A DNA stretch of 57,519 nt from Methylococcus sp. (GTDB lineage: Bacteria > Pseudomonadota > Gammaproteobacteria > Methylococcales > Methylococcaceae). The stretch covers positions 1 to 57,519 of the forward strand of contig QYQA01000025.1 in NCBI GenBank assembly GCA_007280285.1. Direction: 5' to 3'. The notes under the pieces were generated by a model that saw nothing but the letters and a program-made list of their open reading frames with translations, did no database searches and was not told the origin of the DNA. Made by a program: the position numbers and the translations under genes. The number at the start of each line of letters is the position of its first letter. Positions within the stretch are counted from its first letter, which is position 1. Shown one piece after another: positions 21,330 to 30,302 of this stretch.

Positions 21330-21794
21330 TCAAGCTCGGCCTAAAAATCCCTGTTGCCGCCAGGCTTCATAGAGAACGAGGGCGACCGCATTCGACAGAT
21401 TAAGACTGCGGCTCCCAGGTTGCATCGGGATGATCAATTGCTGATTTGACGGCAGCGCCTGCCTCAAAGCCTTGGGCAGACCGCGGGTCTCAGGCCCAAA
21501 TAGGAACGCATCCTCTGGCCTAAAGCGCGCCTCCGAGTAAGGCTCTTCGCCTCGAGTCGACAATGCGAACAACCGGCTGGGCTGCTCACGGTGAAGATAG
21601 GTCTCAAAGTCGTCGTGGAGCTCGACTTTGGCAAATTCATGATAATCAAGCCCTGCCCTGCGGAGCCTTTTGTCGTCAAATTCAAAACCCAAGGGCCGAA
21701 TCAGATGCAAGGAAGCGCCCGCATTGGCGCAGAGCCGAATAATGTTTCCCGTATTCGGCGCGATTTCAGGTTCATAAAGAACGACCTGAAACAT
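21330..21794 (-). CDS. trmL: tRNA (cytidine(34)-2'-O)-methyltransferase
   Basis: 154-aa SPOUT-family enzyme that 2'-O-methylates the wobble base of tRNA-Leu. Knotted-fold motifs include EPEIAPNTGNIIRLCAN at the N-terminus, FGPETRGLP and IPMQPGSRSLNLSNAVALV at the C-terminus. Normal minimal length. It follows glgP on the same strand with a 1-nt gap, so they are probably cotranscribed. Confidence 0.93.
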   Translation of the reverse strand: MFQVVLYEPEIAPNTGNIIRLCANAGASLHLIRPLGFEFDDKRLRRAGLDYHEFAKVELHDDFETYLHREQPSRLFALSTRGEEPYSEARFRPEDAFLFGPETRGLPKALRQALPSNQQLIIPMQPGSRSLNLSNAVALVLYEAWRQQGFLGRA

Positions 21795-21795
21795 C

Positions 21796-24288
21796 TCAGG
21801 GCGTATGGGGAGCCACTGAAGTCAACCGCCAGATATCGCGATTGTATTCCGCGATGGTTCGATCAGAAGAGAATTTCCCGGCGGCCGCGGTATTTAGAAT
21901 ACTCATCCTCGTCCAGGCCTCCTCATCCTTGAAAGCCACCGACACGGACTTCTGCGCAGTGAGGTAGGCCACAAAGTCGGCCGCGGTCATCCAAGGATCC
22001 ACAACGCTCTTGATCGCCTCGATAATCGGATCAAATAAGCCGGGCTCGCCGGCGTTGAAGCAGCCGGCTTCGAGGCGTGCCATCACCCTTGAAAAGTCCT
22101 GATCGCCGCAAATGATGGCCACCGGATCATAAGCGTTTTTTCGGGCCTCCACCTCATCCGCGGTGAGACCAAAAAGAAAGAAGTTCGCTTCCCCCACCTC
22201 CTCGCGGATTTCAATATTGGCCCCATCCAGGGTGCCGATGGTTAAGGCACCATTGAGCATAAACTTCATATTGCCGGTACCAGAAGCTTCTTTGCCCGCG
22301 GTGGATATTTGCTCCGAGAGATCGGTTCCTGGGCAAATAATCTCCATGGCCGTTACCCGATAATTGGGGATAAAAATCACCTTGAGAAGATTCCCGACCA
22401 AGGGATCGTGATTAACCACCGCTGCCACGTTGTTGATCAGCTTGATGATCCTTTTGGCCATCTGGTAACCCGGCGCCGCCTTGCCCCCAAAAAAAACCAC
22501 CCTAGGGGCCCAGTCCTTCCTATCGCCGCGAACAATCCGGTCGTAAAGATGGATCACATGGAGAACATTGAGAAGCTGGCGCTTATATTCATGGATACGT
22601 TTGACTTGGGTATCAAAGAGGGCATCCGGCTCGATCACGATCCCGACCTCAGTGAGGACATACTCAGCAAGGCGCACCTTGTTTTCGCGTTTGATCTCTC
22701 GCCATTGCTGCCTAAAGGCCGCATCATCCGCTAAAGGCTTCAGACCTCTAAGTAAGGTGAGGTCGCGGGTCCAGCCATCACCCAAGGTTTTGGTGATCAA
22801 TGCGCTCAGCCGAGGATTCGAGCCGCCGAGCCAACGCCTTGGGGTAATGCCGTTGGTTTTGTTATTGAATTTTTCTGGCCACAGCTCGAAGAAATCCCTA
22901 AACATGCCTTCGATCAGAAGATTGGAATGCAAGGCCGCGACCCCATTGACCGAGAAACTTCCGACAATAGCAAGATAGGCCATCCTTACCTGTTGCTCAA
23001 AGCCTTCCTCGATCAACGACATGCGGGCCAAGCGATCCTGATCACCAGGCCAGCGGGCCTCGACCTCCTTGAGGAAACGCGCATTGATCTCAAAGATGAT
23101 CTCCAACAAGCGCGGCAACAATTGCCGGAAGAGCCGAACCGACCATTTTTCGAGCGCCTCTGGCAGCAAGGTGTGATTGGTATAAGCCATCGTCCGGGTG
23201 GTGATCTGCCAGGCCCTCTCCCAGGAAAGACCATGCTCATCCAACAACAGGCGCATCAACTCGGCAACGGCGATGGTCGGATGCGTGTCGTTGAGCTGAA
23301 ACACATTCTTATCGGCAAAATGTTCAACCGAGTCTCCATGGATCGCCACCCACTCGCGAAGAATGTCCTGAAGACTCGCTGAAGCGAGAAAATATTGCTG
23401 GCGAAGTCGAAGCTCCTTACCATTCTCGCTCGCATCATTGGGATAGAGCACCATCGTGATGTTTTCAGCCAGGTTCTTCGAACGAACCGCTTCGGTGTAG
23501 TCCCCGGCATTAAATTCCGCGAGGCTGAATTCGTCGGTGGCGGCAGCCTTCCAGAGCCTTAAGGTATTGACCGTGCCATTCTGATAACCAGGGACTGGAA
23601 CATCGTAGGGAACGGCAAGAACGTCTTGGGTATCGACCCATTCCAGGGTGCCTTTGGAACTCTCCCGAGTGGCGCCACCAAACCGGACACGGGTCTTAAG
23701 ATCAGGACGTTCAAGCTCAAAGACCAGGCCATTGATCAACCAGTGATCCGGTTCCTCCAGCTGATAGCCTTGATCGATTAACTGACGAAACATGCCATAT
23801 TCATAGCGAATCCCATAGCCTGTGACCGGCAATTGAAGCGTGGCGCAACTATCGACAAAGCAGGCCGCGAGCCGTCCGAGCCCCCCATTCCCAAGCCCCG
23901 CATCGGCTTCGCTCTCTACCAGCTCCTCCAGCACCAAGCCAAGATCCTTAAGCGCTAACGAGGCAGCGTCGACCAAGCCCAGATTGAGCATGGCATTACT
24001 CAGGGTTCGACCCATCAGGAATTCAAGCGACAGGTAGTAGGCCCGTTTACAGCCCGATGCCCGGTAGGCTTCCTGCGTCTCTTTCCATCGCTCCATCAAG
24101 CGATCGCGGATCGAGAGCGCCACGGCGGTGTAAGAATAATGCGTTGACTGACAGGACTTGTCGCGACCGAGGGTGACGTTGAAATGCTGAGCCACATCCC
24201 TTGCAAGGTCGGCTGGCTGCATACCCAGAGGCTTTGTTTCGGTCAGTTTGGGCGTCGGTTGACTGTACTTGAAGTGACGAGTGGGCAT
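21796..24288 (-). CDS. glgP: Glycogen/starch/alpha-glucan phosphorylase
   Basis: About 830-aa GT35 PLP enzyme that releases glucose 1-phosphate from alpha-1,4-glucans. N-terminal KRAYYLSLEFLMGRTL, GLGNGGLGRLAACF, and the PLP-binding motif EASGTGNMKFMLNGA with the Schiff-base Lys at ~K675. The ATG at 24288 is chosen because the upstream part of the frame (to 24393) is not phosphorylase-like; no strong ribosome site is visible, so the exact start is uncertain. No glgA/B/C neighbours occur in the window, so glycogen metabolism genes must be elsewhere. Confidence 0.93.
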   Translation of the reverse strand: MPTRHFKYSQPTPKLTETKPLGMQPADLARDVAQHFNVTLGRDKSCQSTHYSYTAVALSIRDRLMERWKETQEAYRASGCKRAYYLSLEFLMGRTLSNAMLNLGLVDAASLALKDLGLVLEELVESEADAGLGNGGLGRLAACFVDSCATLQLPVTGYGIRYEYGMFRQLIDQGYQLEEPDHWLINGLVFELERPDLKTRVRFGGATRESSKGTLEWVDTQDVLAVPYDVPVPGYQNGTVNTLRLWKAAATDEFSLAEFNAGDYTEAVRSKNLAENITMVLYPNDASENGKELRLRQQYFLASASLQDILREWVAIHGDSVEHFADKNVFQLNDTHPTIAVAELMRLLLDEHGLSWERAWQITTRTMAYTNHTLLPEALEKWSVRLFRQLLPRLLEIIFEINARFLKEVEARWPGDQDRLARMSLIEEGFEQQVRMAYLAIVGSFSVNGVAALHSNLLIEGMFRDFFELWPEKFNNKTNGITPRRWLGGSNPRLSALITKTLGDGWTRDLTLLRGLKPLADDAAFRQQWREIKRENKVRLAEYVLTEVGIVIEPDALFDTQVKRIHEYKRQLLNVLHVIHLYDRIVRGDRKDWAPRVVFFGGKAAPGYQMAKRIIKLINNVAAVVNHDPLVGNLLKVIFIPNYRVTAMEIICPGTDLSEQISTAGKEASGTGNMKFMLNGALTIGTLDGANIEIREEVGEANFFLFGLTADEVEARKNAYDPVAIICGDQDFSRVMARLEAGCFNAGEPGLFDPIIEAIKSVVDPWMTAADFVAYLTAQKSVSVAFKDEEAWTRMSILNTAAAGKFSSDRTIAEYNRDIWRLTSVAPHTP

Positions 24289-24503
24289 GCTGATGTCGGT
24301 TGTGTTGCAGAGAGAACGGCGAACGGCCCCTTCATGAATCCAGCAAGAGGCTCCCATTCGAGCTCGCGGCCGGTGATGGCGGGCGACACACAAGGGGAGC
24401 CCTCCCTGCTATCGACCCATCGGTCAGCCACGAGGCGCATTATCGCACCGACACTCCATCAAGAAACCTCTTTCAAAGAGACGCGATAGGCCAAGGCACG
24501 AGA

Positions 24504-25925
24504 TCACACATCGAGTTCTAGCTCAGTGATCTTCCGGGTCAGCGTGTTACGCCCATAACCCAACAGTTTGGCAGCTTCCTGACGCCGTCCTCGGGTCGCC
24601 CCAAGGGCGCGGGTAATGAGAATCCCCTCCGCCGACTCTATGGCCTCCTTGGCAATATTCACGCGCCCCAACTTGAGCTCTTGGTCAACCCAATCCTTGA
24701 GGGCTTCCTGCCAGTCAAGTCCAGCTGATTCCTGACCACCCACCTCGCGAGGGGGCTTAAACAGTTCAGGTGGAAGGTCATCAAGATGGATATCCTTGCC
24801 GGCGGCCATGACCGTAATCCAGCGACAGGTATTTTCAAGCTGGCGAACATTTCCGGGCCAAGCCAGTGTCCCAAGAAGCGCCTCAACCTCCGGCTTTAAT
24901 GCCTTGGTTTCGACCTTGAGCTCGTGGCTGGCCTCCAGCAGAAAATGCCGAAGCAACAAGGGAATATCTTGCCGTCGGTCCCGAAGGGGGGGCAAATGAA
25001 TCCGAATCACGTTCAAACGATGGAACAAATCATCACGAAACCGCCCTTCCGACACCAGGGTTTCAAGGTTCTGATGGGTGGCGGCAATAATCCTAACGTC
25101 AACCTTAACGGGGGTATGGGCGCCCACCGGAAAAAACTCACCATTGGCGAGGACCCTCAACAACCGCGTTTGAAGCTCAGCCGGCATATCGCCGATTTCA
25201 TCAAGGAACAAGGTTCCGCCATCGGCCTGTTCAAAACGTCCCGCCCGTCGCGACTGAGCGCCTGTGAACGCCCCGCGCTCATGTCCAAAGAGCTCCGACT
25301 CTAGAAGGTCTCTCGGGATGGCCGCCATATTCAGCGCGATAAAGGGCTGCGCCGCTCTCGGACTATGCCGATGCAAGGCCTTGGCCACCAATTCCTTACC
25401 GGTGCCCGATTCACCGTTGATCAGGACGGTAATATGCGAACGAGCCAGTCGGGCAATGGCCCGAAAGACTTCCTGCATCGCCGGCGCGGCACCGATAATT
25501 TCTGGGGTGACCTCGGGAAAAGGGGCCACTGGCTCCCGCTGGCCCCTGACGTGCCGTACCTGTGCGCAGGCCCTACTGACTCGGTCGACCGCCTCATCCA
25601 CATCAAAAGGCTTCGGGAGGTACTCAAAGGCTCCGCCATGGAAGGCCGAGACCGCGCTTTCAAGATCAGAATGCGCCGTCATGATGATGACCGGCAACTC
25701 AGGGCAGCGCTCCTGAAGACGCTTGAGAAGGCCCAGACCATCAAGGCCAGGCATCCTGATATCGGTCAGAATGGCATCCGGCTGAACCTCATCGAGACGC
25801 TCAATAATCCCCTCAGCGCTCGAGAAACACTGTGTTTTAATGCCCGCCTTTTGCAGGGCCTTTTCGAGCACCCAACGGATTGACCGATCATCGTCGACAA
25901 TCCAGACTTCATCCGCGTGCGTCAT
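24504..25925 (-). CDS. ntrC: Nitrogen regulation protein NR(I), sigma-54 response regulator
   Basis: 473-aa activator. The receiver domain has phosphoacceptor D55 (ILTDIRMPG) and an acidic pocket near D11-D13. The AAA+ domain has Walker A GESGTGKE, the sigma-54 contact loop GAFTGA and Walker B GGTLFLDEIGDMP. The C-terminal FIS-type helix-turn-helix is in GRRQEAAKLLGYGRNTL. The ATG at 25925 (MTHADEVWIVDDD) overlaps the end of ntrB by 17 nt; a longer frame to 25988 lies wholly inside ntrB. Likely target in this window: glnA, which has a sigma-54 promoter and an NtrC-like palindrome. Confidence 0.95.
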   Translation of the reverse strand: MTHADEVWIVDDDRSIRWVLEKALQKAGIKTQCFSSAEGIIERLDEVQPDAILTDIRMPGLDGLGLLKRLQERCPELPVIIMTAHSDLESAVSAFHGGAFEYLPKPFDVDEAVDRVSRACAQVRHVRGQREPVAPFPEVTPEIIGAAPAMQEVFRAIARLARSHITVLINGESGTGKELVAKALHRHSPRAAQPFIALNMAAIPRDLLESELFGHERGAFTGAQSRRAGRFEQADGGTLFLDEIGDMPAELQTRLLRVLANGEFFPVGAHTPVKVDVRIIAATHQNLETLVSEGRFRDDLFHRLNVIRIHLPPLRDRRQDIPLLLRHFLLEASHELKVETKALKPEVEALLGTLAWPGNVRQLENTCRWITVMAAGKDIHLDDLPPELFKPPREVGGQESAGLDWQEALKDWVDQELKLGRVNIAKEAIESAEGILITRALGATRGRRQEAAKLLGYGRNTLTRKITELELDV

Positions 25926-26991
25926 GCTCCATCTCCAAAGGCAGAAATACGGAAAAGACGGTGGCACCGGCTTCGCTGGTGCACTCAATCAAGCCGCCGT
26001 GCTGGTTAATCAGGGACTGGGCCACCGACAGTCCAAGCCCCGTGCCCTCCGCGCGCCCGGTCACCATCGGGTAGAAAATCTGACCCATTAATTCAGGCGG
26101 AATACCAGGACCGCTATCCTCAATGTCGATCTTGACCGCCATTCGATTGCGTTTGTGTCCGATCGTCACCTGACGATGCACCCGCGTCCTGATCATAATG
26201 AGGCCCTCCCGACCAAGCGCCTGCGCGGCATTCCTCACGATATTCAAAATAGCCTGAATGAGCAGATCACCATCCCCCATCACCAAAGGAATGCTGGGAT
26301 CGTAGTCTCGCTCGATCACGATACCGGCGGGCACTTCAACCTGGACCAACTGACGAACCCGCTCGAGAACCTTGTGAATATTGGTTGGCTCCATGGTCAA
26401 CGGTTTGTTCGGTCCCAGCATCCGGTCCACTAGGGACTGCAGCCGATCCGATTCATCCATGATGATCTGCGTGTATTCGCGAAGCTCCTCGTCAAACAAC
26501 TCCCTTTGCAACAGCTGGGCCGCTCCCCGAATTCCCCCCAAGGGATTCTTGATCTCATGCGCAAGTCCCCGCAGCAACATCCGGGCCGCATTCTGCTGGG
26601 TCAGGATCTGTTGTTCCATCGAGATCCTGATGTGTCGATCGACCTGCTCAATCTCCACCACCAGCCAATCAATTTGGTTATTTTCTTGGACCGGAACCAT
26701 CGTGATCGTCACGGTGACCGGGTGTGAGGGGGGACCCAGGGTCATGTTGCGTTTGCTTAGGGTTTCGCCCCACTCCAGCGCACGTCTGAAATCCGCTTCA
26801 ATACCCCGATCACCCAGCAGAAAAATCTCTCGCGCACGGAGCCCTATGATCTGACGAGCACTGACCGCGAGCAGCATTTCCCCCGCGAGATTGATCGACA
26901 CCAACCGACAGTTGGCATCGAACAACAGGACCGCGTTGGTCAGGTGGTCAAGGATCCTGATCGTATGGGGTTGATCCGTATCGTGATTCAT
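25909..26991 (-). CDS. ntrB: Nitrogen regulation sensor kinase NR(II)
   Basis: 360-aa soluble histidine kinase/phosphatase that, with PII, sets NtrC phosphorylation according to nitrogen status. N-terminal PAS domain (~10-110), HisKA phosphoacceptor in GLAHEIKNPLGG (H145), and HATPase_c with N-box NIVRNAAQAL, DSGPGIPPE and GTGLGLSVAQSLI. No transmembrane segment is seen, as expected. The ntrBC pair stands apart from glnA (29 kb away), unlike the enteric glnA-ntrB-ntrC operon. Confidence 0.95.
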   Translation of the reverse strand: MNHDTDQPHTIRILDHLTNAVLLFDANCRLVSINLAGEMLLAVSARQIIGLRAREIFLLGDRGIEADFRRALEWGETLSKRNMTLGPPSHPVTVTITMVPVQENNQIDWLVVEIEQVDRHIRISMEQQILTQQNAARMLLRGLAHEIKNPLGGIRGAAQLLQRELFDEELREYTQIIMDESDRLQSLVDRMLGPNKPLTMEPTNIHKVLERVRQLVQVEVPAGIVIERDYDPSIPLVMGDGDLLIQAILNIVRNAAQALGREGLIMIRTRVHRQVTIGHKRNRMAVKIDIEDSGPGIPPELMGQIFYPMVTGRAEGTGLGLSVAQSLINQHGGLIECTSEAGATVFSVFLPLEMEHDARG

Positions 26992-27118
26992 GGCGACATC
27001 CCTGCAATTATGGGGCCAGCCTTTGGCCAGCGTGCCGCCGACCCAGGAAACCGAAAAAACGCACCAAATTAGGGCCTTTCGGCGCCGACATCAAGCCCCA
27101 TGTTGGGGCATACCAGAA

Positions 27119-27901
27119 TCAAGGACGTACCATGGCGGGATCCCATTTCCCCACCACGCCTTTTTCGTGGAGGTTTTGGAGAAACTCGAGGCCAAAGCCC
27201 GTCACCTCGGCCATTGAAAGCCCCGCCAGAGAAGGCGCCATGGCGGACAGCAGCTGGCCAACAGGAATCCCGGCCTCGTCTTTTATCCCAGCAAGGAGAT
27301 CAGAGGCAAATGGACTCAACTCGATGAAGCGGACCTCATCGTGACGATCACGAAAAACCAAAAGCTGTTGCGCATGGTCAAGCGGTCCCTCGGGTCTAAA
27401 ATGAGGGCCGATCTGCTGCACCGGATAATCGTAGGCGAGATGAAAGGCGACTTTCGAAAAAACCAGCGGGGTCTTGGAGAGGCCCTCAGCAAACTGAGGG
27501 TCCCACGGCGGCGGCTCAAAGCGGGCCACCTGAAGTGCTAATTCCACCCATTCGTAATGGGCAAGCGCCGAGAGAAAGGGTGGATCCTGTGATCGCGGCT
27601 GACGCTCAACCGCAAGATAATCAACAAACTCCGAGGCAATCTCATTAAACAGCGGGCTTCGGGCAGCGTGCTCACGATAGAAATCCCGGATCAGTTGCGC
27701 CCAGTCTTGGTCACTGAAAAGGCTTTTCAAGACCGGAAAACCGCACCCGATGAAACTCTCCATATTGTTAAAAAAAAGCTCACGATAGACCTTGATTCGT
27801 CGCTCATCGACCGCTTTTGGCGGTGGATTCCTCAAAGGATCGCGAAGGTGCGCAGCAAAGGTGGCCTGAAGCGCCTTAAAGTTCGGTCGCTGTTCACCCA
27901 T
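27119..27901 (-). CDS. DUF2063 protein, BufC/HvfC-type partner of the MNIO enzyme
   Basis: About 260 aa with the DUF2063 N-terminal domain: RRIKVYRELFFNNMESFIGCGFPVLKSL, then DFYREHAARSPLF and an ALAHYEWVELAL region. DUF2063 proteins are the usual partners of DUF692/MNIO enzymes and are thought to recognise the precursor peptide leader and form a heterodimer with the oxidase. The ATG at 27901 overlaps the end of the MNIO gene by 8 nt (ATGGGTGA), indicating coupling. The older 'DNA-binding domain' label for this family is not supported by anything visible here. Third gene of the operon. Confidence 0.88.
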   Translation of the reverse strand: MGEQRPNFKALQATFAAHLRDPLRNPPPKAVDERRIKVYRELFFNNMESFIGCGFPVLKSLFSDQDWAQLIRDFYREHAARSPLFNEIASEFVDYLAVERQPRSQDPPFLSALAHYEWVELALQVARFEPPPWDPQFAEGLSKTPLVFSKVAFHLAYDYPVQQIGPHFRPEGPLDHAQQLLVFRDRHDEVRFIELSPFASDLLAGIKDEAGIPVGQLLSAMAPSLAGLSMAEVTGFGLEFLQNLHEKGVVGKWDPAMVRP

Positions 27902-28748
27902 GCGCGACCGCCGCTGTTTGCATGGTCCCGTGCTGAATCTGATCAATCCGCTCCAGTTCAGGCTTTAGATCCTGAAGGGGAGGAATATTGAAGTCCCGCT
28001 CCAACAGGGTCGGAAGGACCCCAAAGCGATCATACGCTGAGGATAATAAAGCCCAGACCGGCGCCACCGGGGAAGCGCCATGGGTATCAATCAAAAGGTC
28101 ATCCGCCTCGACGTAATGTCCGGCGATGTGGAGCCCTGATATCCTAAAACCGGGTAGCTTTGCCAAAAAGGCGTCCGCGGAATATTGATGGTTGACGCTG
28201 TTGACATAGACGTTGTTAACGTCAAGGAGAAGATCACAGTCAGCGAGGTCAAGCACCGCAAGGAGAAAGTCAATCTCTTCCATGTCCTGACCCGGGGCTG
28301 CATAGTAGGAGACGTTTTCGATCGCAACCCGACGCTCGAGGATCTCTTGAGTCTGAGTGATCCGGCGAGCCACATGCAAGGCCGCCTCCTCAGTAAAGGG
28401 AATCGGCATCAAATCATAAAGATGCCCCTGATCGGAGCAATAACTGAGATGTTCGCTATAAGCAAGAATGCCGTGGTCGTCGAGGAAGGTTTTGAGTTCC
28501 CCAATGAAAGCAAGATCCAAGGGATCCGTACTGCCGAGGGACAGCGACAGTCCATGGGCACTGAACGGGGTGGATTCGGTTAATCGCCGAAATAAGCGAC
28601 CCAATCGCCCACCCACACGCATCCAGTTCTCAGGGGCTATCTCGAGGAACTGAATCGGTTCAGGAATGGCCTTGCAAAGAGCATCGAGGTGGATCCGCCG
28701 CAAAGCAAGACCGACCCCCTTCAGCGACAATGGCACGGCTCCCAGCAT
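27894..28748 (-). CDS. DUF692 multinuclear non-heme iron oxidase (MNIO), BufB/HvfB type
   Basis: 284-aa TIM-barrel enzyme of the MbnB/BufB/HvfB family, which oxidises Cys residues of a ribosomal precursor peptide. Conserved metal-ligand segments in order: FLEIAPENW, SAHGLSLSLG, YSEHLSYC, IENVSYY, LLLDVNNVYVNSVNH, LHIAGH, DTHGASP and LLERDFN. The ATG at 28748 is preferred over the TTG at 28754. It lies 27 nt after the Cys-rich exported precursor gene and overlaps the DUF2063 gene. Function in this context: modification of the upstream peptide, probably for copper binding (family knowledge plus inference). Confidence 0.9.
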   Translation of the reverse strand: MLGAVPLSLKGVGLALRRIHLDALCKAIPEPIQFLEIAPENWMRVGGRLGRLFRRLTESTPFSAHGLSLSLGSTDPLDLAFIGELKTFLDDHGILAYSEHLSYCSDQGHLYDLMPIPFTEEAALHVARRITQTQEILERRVAIENVSYYAAPGQDMEEIDFLLAVLDLADCDLLLDVNNVYVNSVNHQYSADAFLAKLPGFRISGLHIAGHYVEADDLLIDTHGASPVAPVWALLSSAYDRFGVLPTLLERDFNIPPLQDLKPELERIDQIQHGTMQTAAVAHG

Positions 28749-28775
28749 GGCCAATAGCGAGGAGCTAGAGACCTC

Positions 28776-29117
28776 TTACTGAGGCGCAGCTGGCTGCCCC
28801 ATCTTCATGCCGGCGCACTTCCCTTCCATCGCCTTGCTCTCTTCTTGTGGCGACTTCTTGGCCTGTTCCATCATGGCCCCGCAATTCATTTCAGGGTTTT
28901 TCATCATTTGGCCGCCGCACTTTCCTTCACCACAAACCATTTCCTTGGTCTGCTTGGTATCCTTCGCGGCATCGGGGACCGGAACATATTCAGCCACTTG
29001 CACATACCCCCCAGTCAATTCCTTCATGGCGAAGGGATTTTCCGTCGCGGCCACGCCGGCAGAAAAGGAGGAAGCTACAGCGACGCCCAAAACAGCGGAA
29101 AAACTTTTTTTATTCAT
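28776..29117 (-). CDS. Exported Cys-rich precursor peptide of HvfA/BufA type (RiPP)
   Basis: 113 aa. Signal peptide (core ~7-20, predicted cleavage near residue 24), then ENPFAMKELTGGYVQVAE, which matches the ENPFAM-ELxxGY leader seen in HvfA-like proteins. The C-terminal half holds four cysteines in repeated contexts: MVCGEGKCGG (C62, C67), EMNCGAMM (C79) and EGKCAGMKM (C101), with many Met and Lys. The EGKC motif is the known modification site class for MNIO enzymes of the oxazolin group. The ATG at 29117 follows a GGAG ribosome site. First gene of precursor-MNIO-DUF2063; a DoxX/BufD-type fourth gene is absent. Probably periplasmic copper handling. Confidence 0.85.
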   Translation of the reverse strand: MNKKSFSAVLGVAVASSFSAGVAATENPFAMKELTGGYVQVAEYVPVPDAAKDTKQTKEMVCGEGKCGGQMMKNPEMNCGAMMEQAKKSPQEESKAMEGKCAGMKMGQPAAPQ

Positions 29118-29214
29118 ATCGTCTCCTCGGTTGGTCAAAATCGATTGAACCCAAAACGCTGAGGGCCATGACAAGGGCCGCTCAAAGCATGGGGTCATGA
29201 TGCGCATTATTTTT

Positions 29215-29243
29215 TGTGTGACAGGCGCGACTATTCTCACACA
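29215..29243. promoter_or_regulatory. Inverted repeat upstream of the MNIO operon
   Basis: TGTGTGA (29215-29221) and TCACACA (29237-29243) form a perfect 7-bp inverted repeat with a 15-nt spacer, in the 300-bp gap between the divergently placed precursor gene and the zinc-ribbon gene. The spacing suits a dimeric regulator. It is about 100 bp upstream of the precursor start. No known operator consensus is claimed. The rest of the gap shows nothing else clear. Confidence 0.35.
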
Positions 29244-29424
29244 CTCCCCCATTCTATGCATAAAACGATCAGAGTGAACCCTGACCCTAAGGTTCCCCCA
29301 CTCGGAGGGTGGGGCCCAAGACCTCCTCACCATGGCAAGCCGTTCACGCATCGGCTATCCTCTTGGCCTATGCCGGGCCCTTTAGAGGCCAGGGATCCCT
29401 TAAACCATTCAGAGAAAACGATCC

Positions 29425-29625
29425 ATGTTCTGCCGACATTGTGGAAGTGAAGTAAAGGAGAAGGCCGTGGTCTGCAGCGGCTGCGGTGAAAACATCGGTG
29501 ACGGTGATAGCCTCGCTTTGACCGGTGAAGCCAATCCCAAAGCGTCGTGGAGCTGGTTCACCATGTTTGTGACCATCGGCGTGATTACCCTGCTGCTGCT
29601 CATCGCCATCATCGCCGGCCTCTGA
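29425..29625 (+). CDS. Small zinc-ribbon membrane protein
   Basis: 66-aa protein. The N-terminal zinc ribbon CRHC...CSGC uses cysteines C3, C6, C17 and C20; a single transmembrane helix occupies ~45-66 at the C-terminus. This zinc_ribbon_2 plus tail-anchor arrangement is found in many uncharacterised bacterial proteins. No partner can be inferred. It is divergent from the MNIO operon and convergent with orn. Confidence 0.7.
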   Translation: MFCRHCGSEVKEKAVVCSGCGENIGDGDSLALTGEANPKASWSWFTMFVTIGVITLLLLIAIIAGL

Positions 29626-29663
29626 TCTGGGGTTAAAGCCAGCCCGCAAAGGGTTTGCCCCAT

Positions 29664-30209
29664 TTAGATCTTCAGAACGTGCTGACGGTAATAAAGGAGT
29701 TCAGCGATGGATTCCCGAACATCGTCCAGTGCTCGGTGGTTTCCCCGCTTGGTGAATCCGGCCATCAGATGAGGCGCCCAGCGGGAGGTCAACTCCTTCA
29801 AGGTAGAGACATCGAGGTTCCGGTAATGAAAATAGGCCTCAAGATGCGGCATCCCGCTGGCCAGAAACCGTCGATCCTGACAGATACTGTTGCCACAGAT
29901 GGGCGAGGCCCCTTGAGGAACCCATTGCGCGAGAAAGTCGAGGGTCTCCCTTTCAGCCTCCTGGGCCTTAAGGGAACTCTCAACAACGCGTGCCATCAGA
30001 CCAGATTGACCATGATGAGTCCGGTTCCACTCGTCCATACCGTCAAGCACCGCTTGCGGCTGGTGGATAACCAGCTCAGGGCCTTCAGCAAGGATCTTAA
30101 GATCCTTGTCGGTCACCAGCGTAGCGATCTCGATAATCCGATCCTTAAGAGGATTCAATCCGGTCATTTCAAGATCGATCCAGATGAGGTTTTGGGGATG
30201 GGGTGACAT
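29664..30209 (-). CDS. orn: Oligoribonuclease
   Basis: 181-aa DEDDh 3'-5' exonuclease that degrades 2-5-nt RNA fragments, including pGpG from c-di-GMP turnover. Exo I WIDLEMTG (D12, E14), Exo [12 protein letters not shown], Exo III region [14 protein letters not shown] with the catalytic His-Asp pair. Full length. Divergent from the M48 peptidase and rsgA genes, an association common in gamma- and betaproteobacteria. Confidence 0.95.
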   Translation of the reverse strand: MSPHPQNLIWIDLEMTGLNPLKDRIIEIATLVTDKDLKILAEGPELVIHQPQAVLDGMDEWNRTHHGQSGLMARVVESSLKAQEAERETLDFLAQWVPQGASPICGNSICQDRRFLASGMPHLEAYFHYRNLDVSTLKELTSRWAPHLMAGFTKRGNHRALDDVRESIAELLYYRQHVLKI

Positions 30210-30302
30210 ACTGCGTTCCTTGAAAAAAAACGTGGAGGAGGTCCTGGCGCCCGTGTCAGGAGAAAACCAACAAGAACCGGCAGAACCTGCCAGGATGAAA
30301 GA

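Noticed and set aside
21022-21333. A 103-codon minus-strand frame as an intact protein
   Set aside because: Only its last ~25 residues look like protein (TnpB zinc ribbon) and the matching continuation is in another frame; treated as part of a pseudogene.
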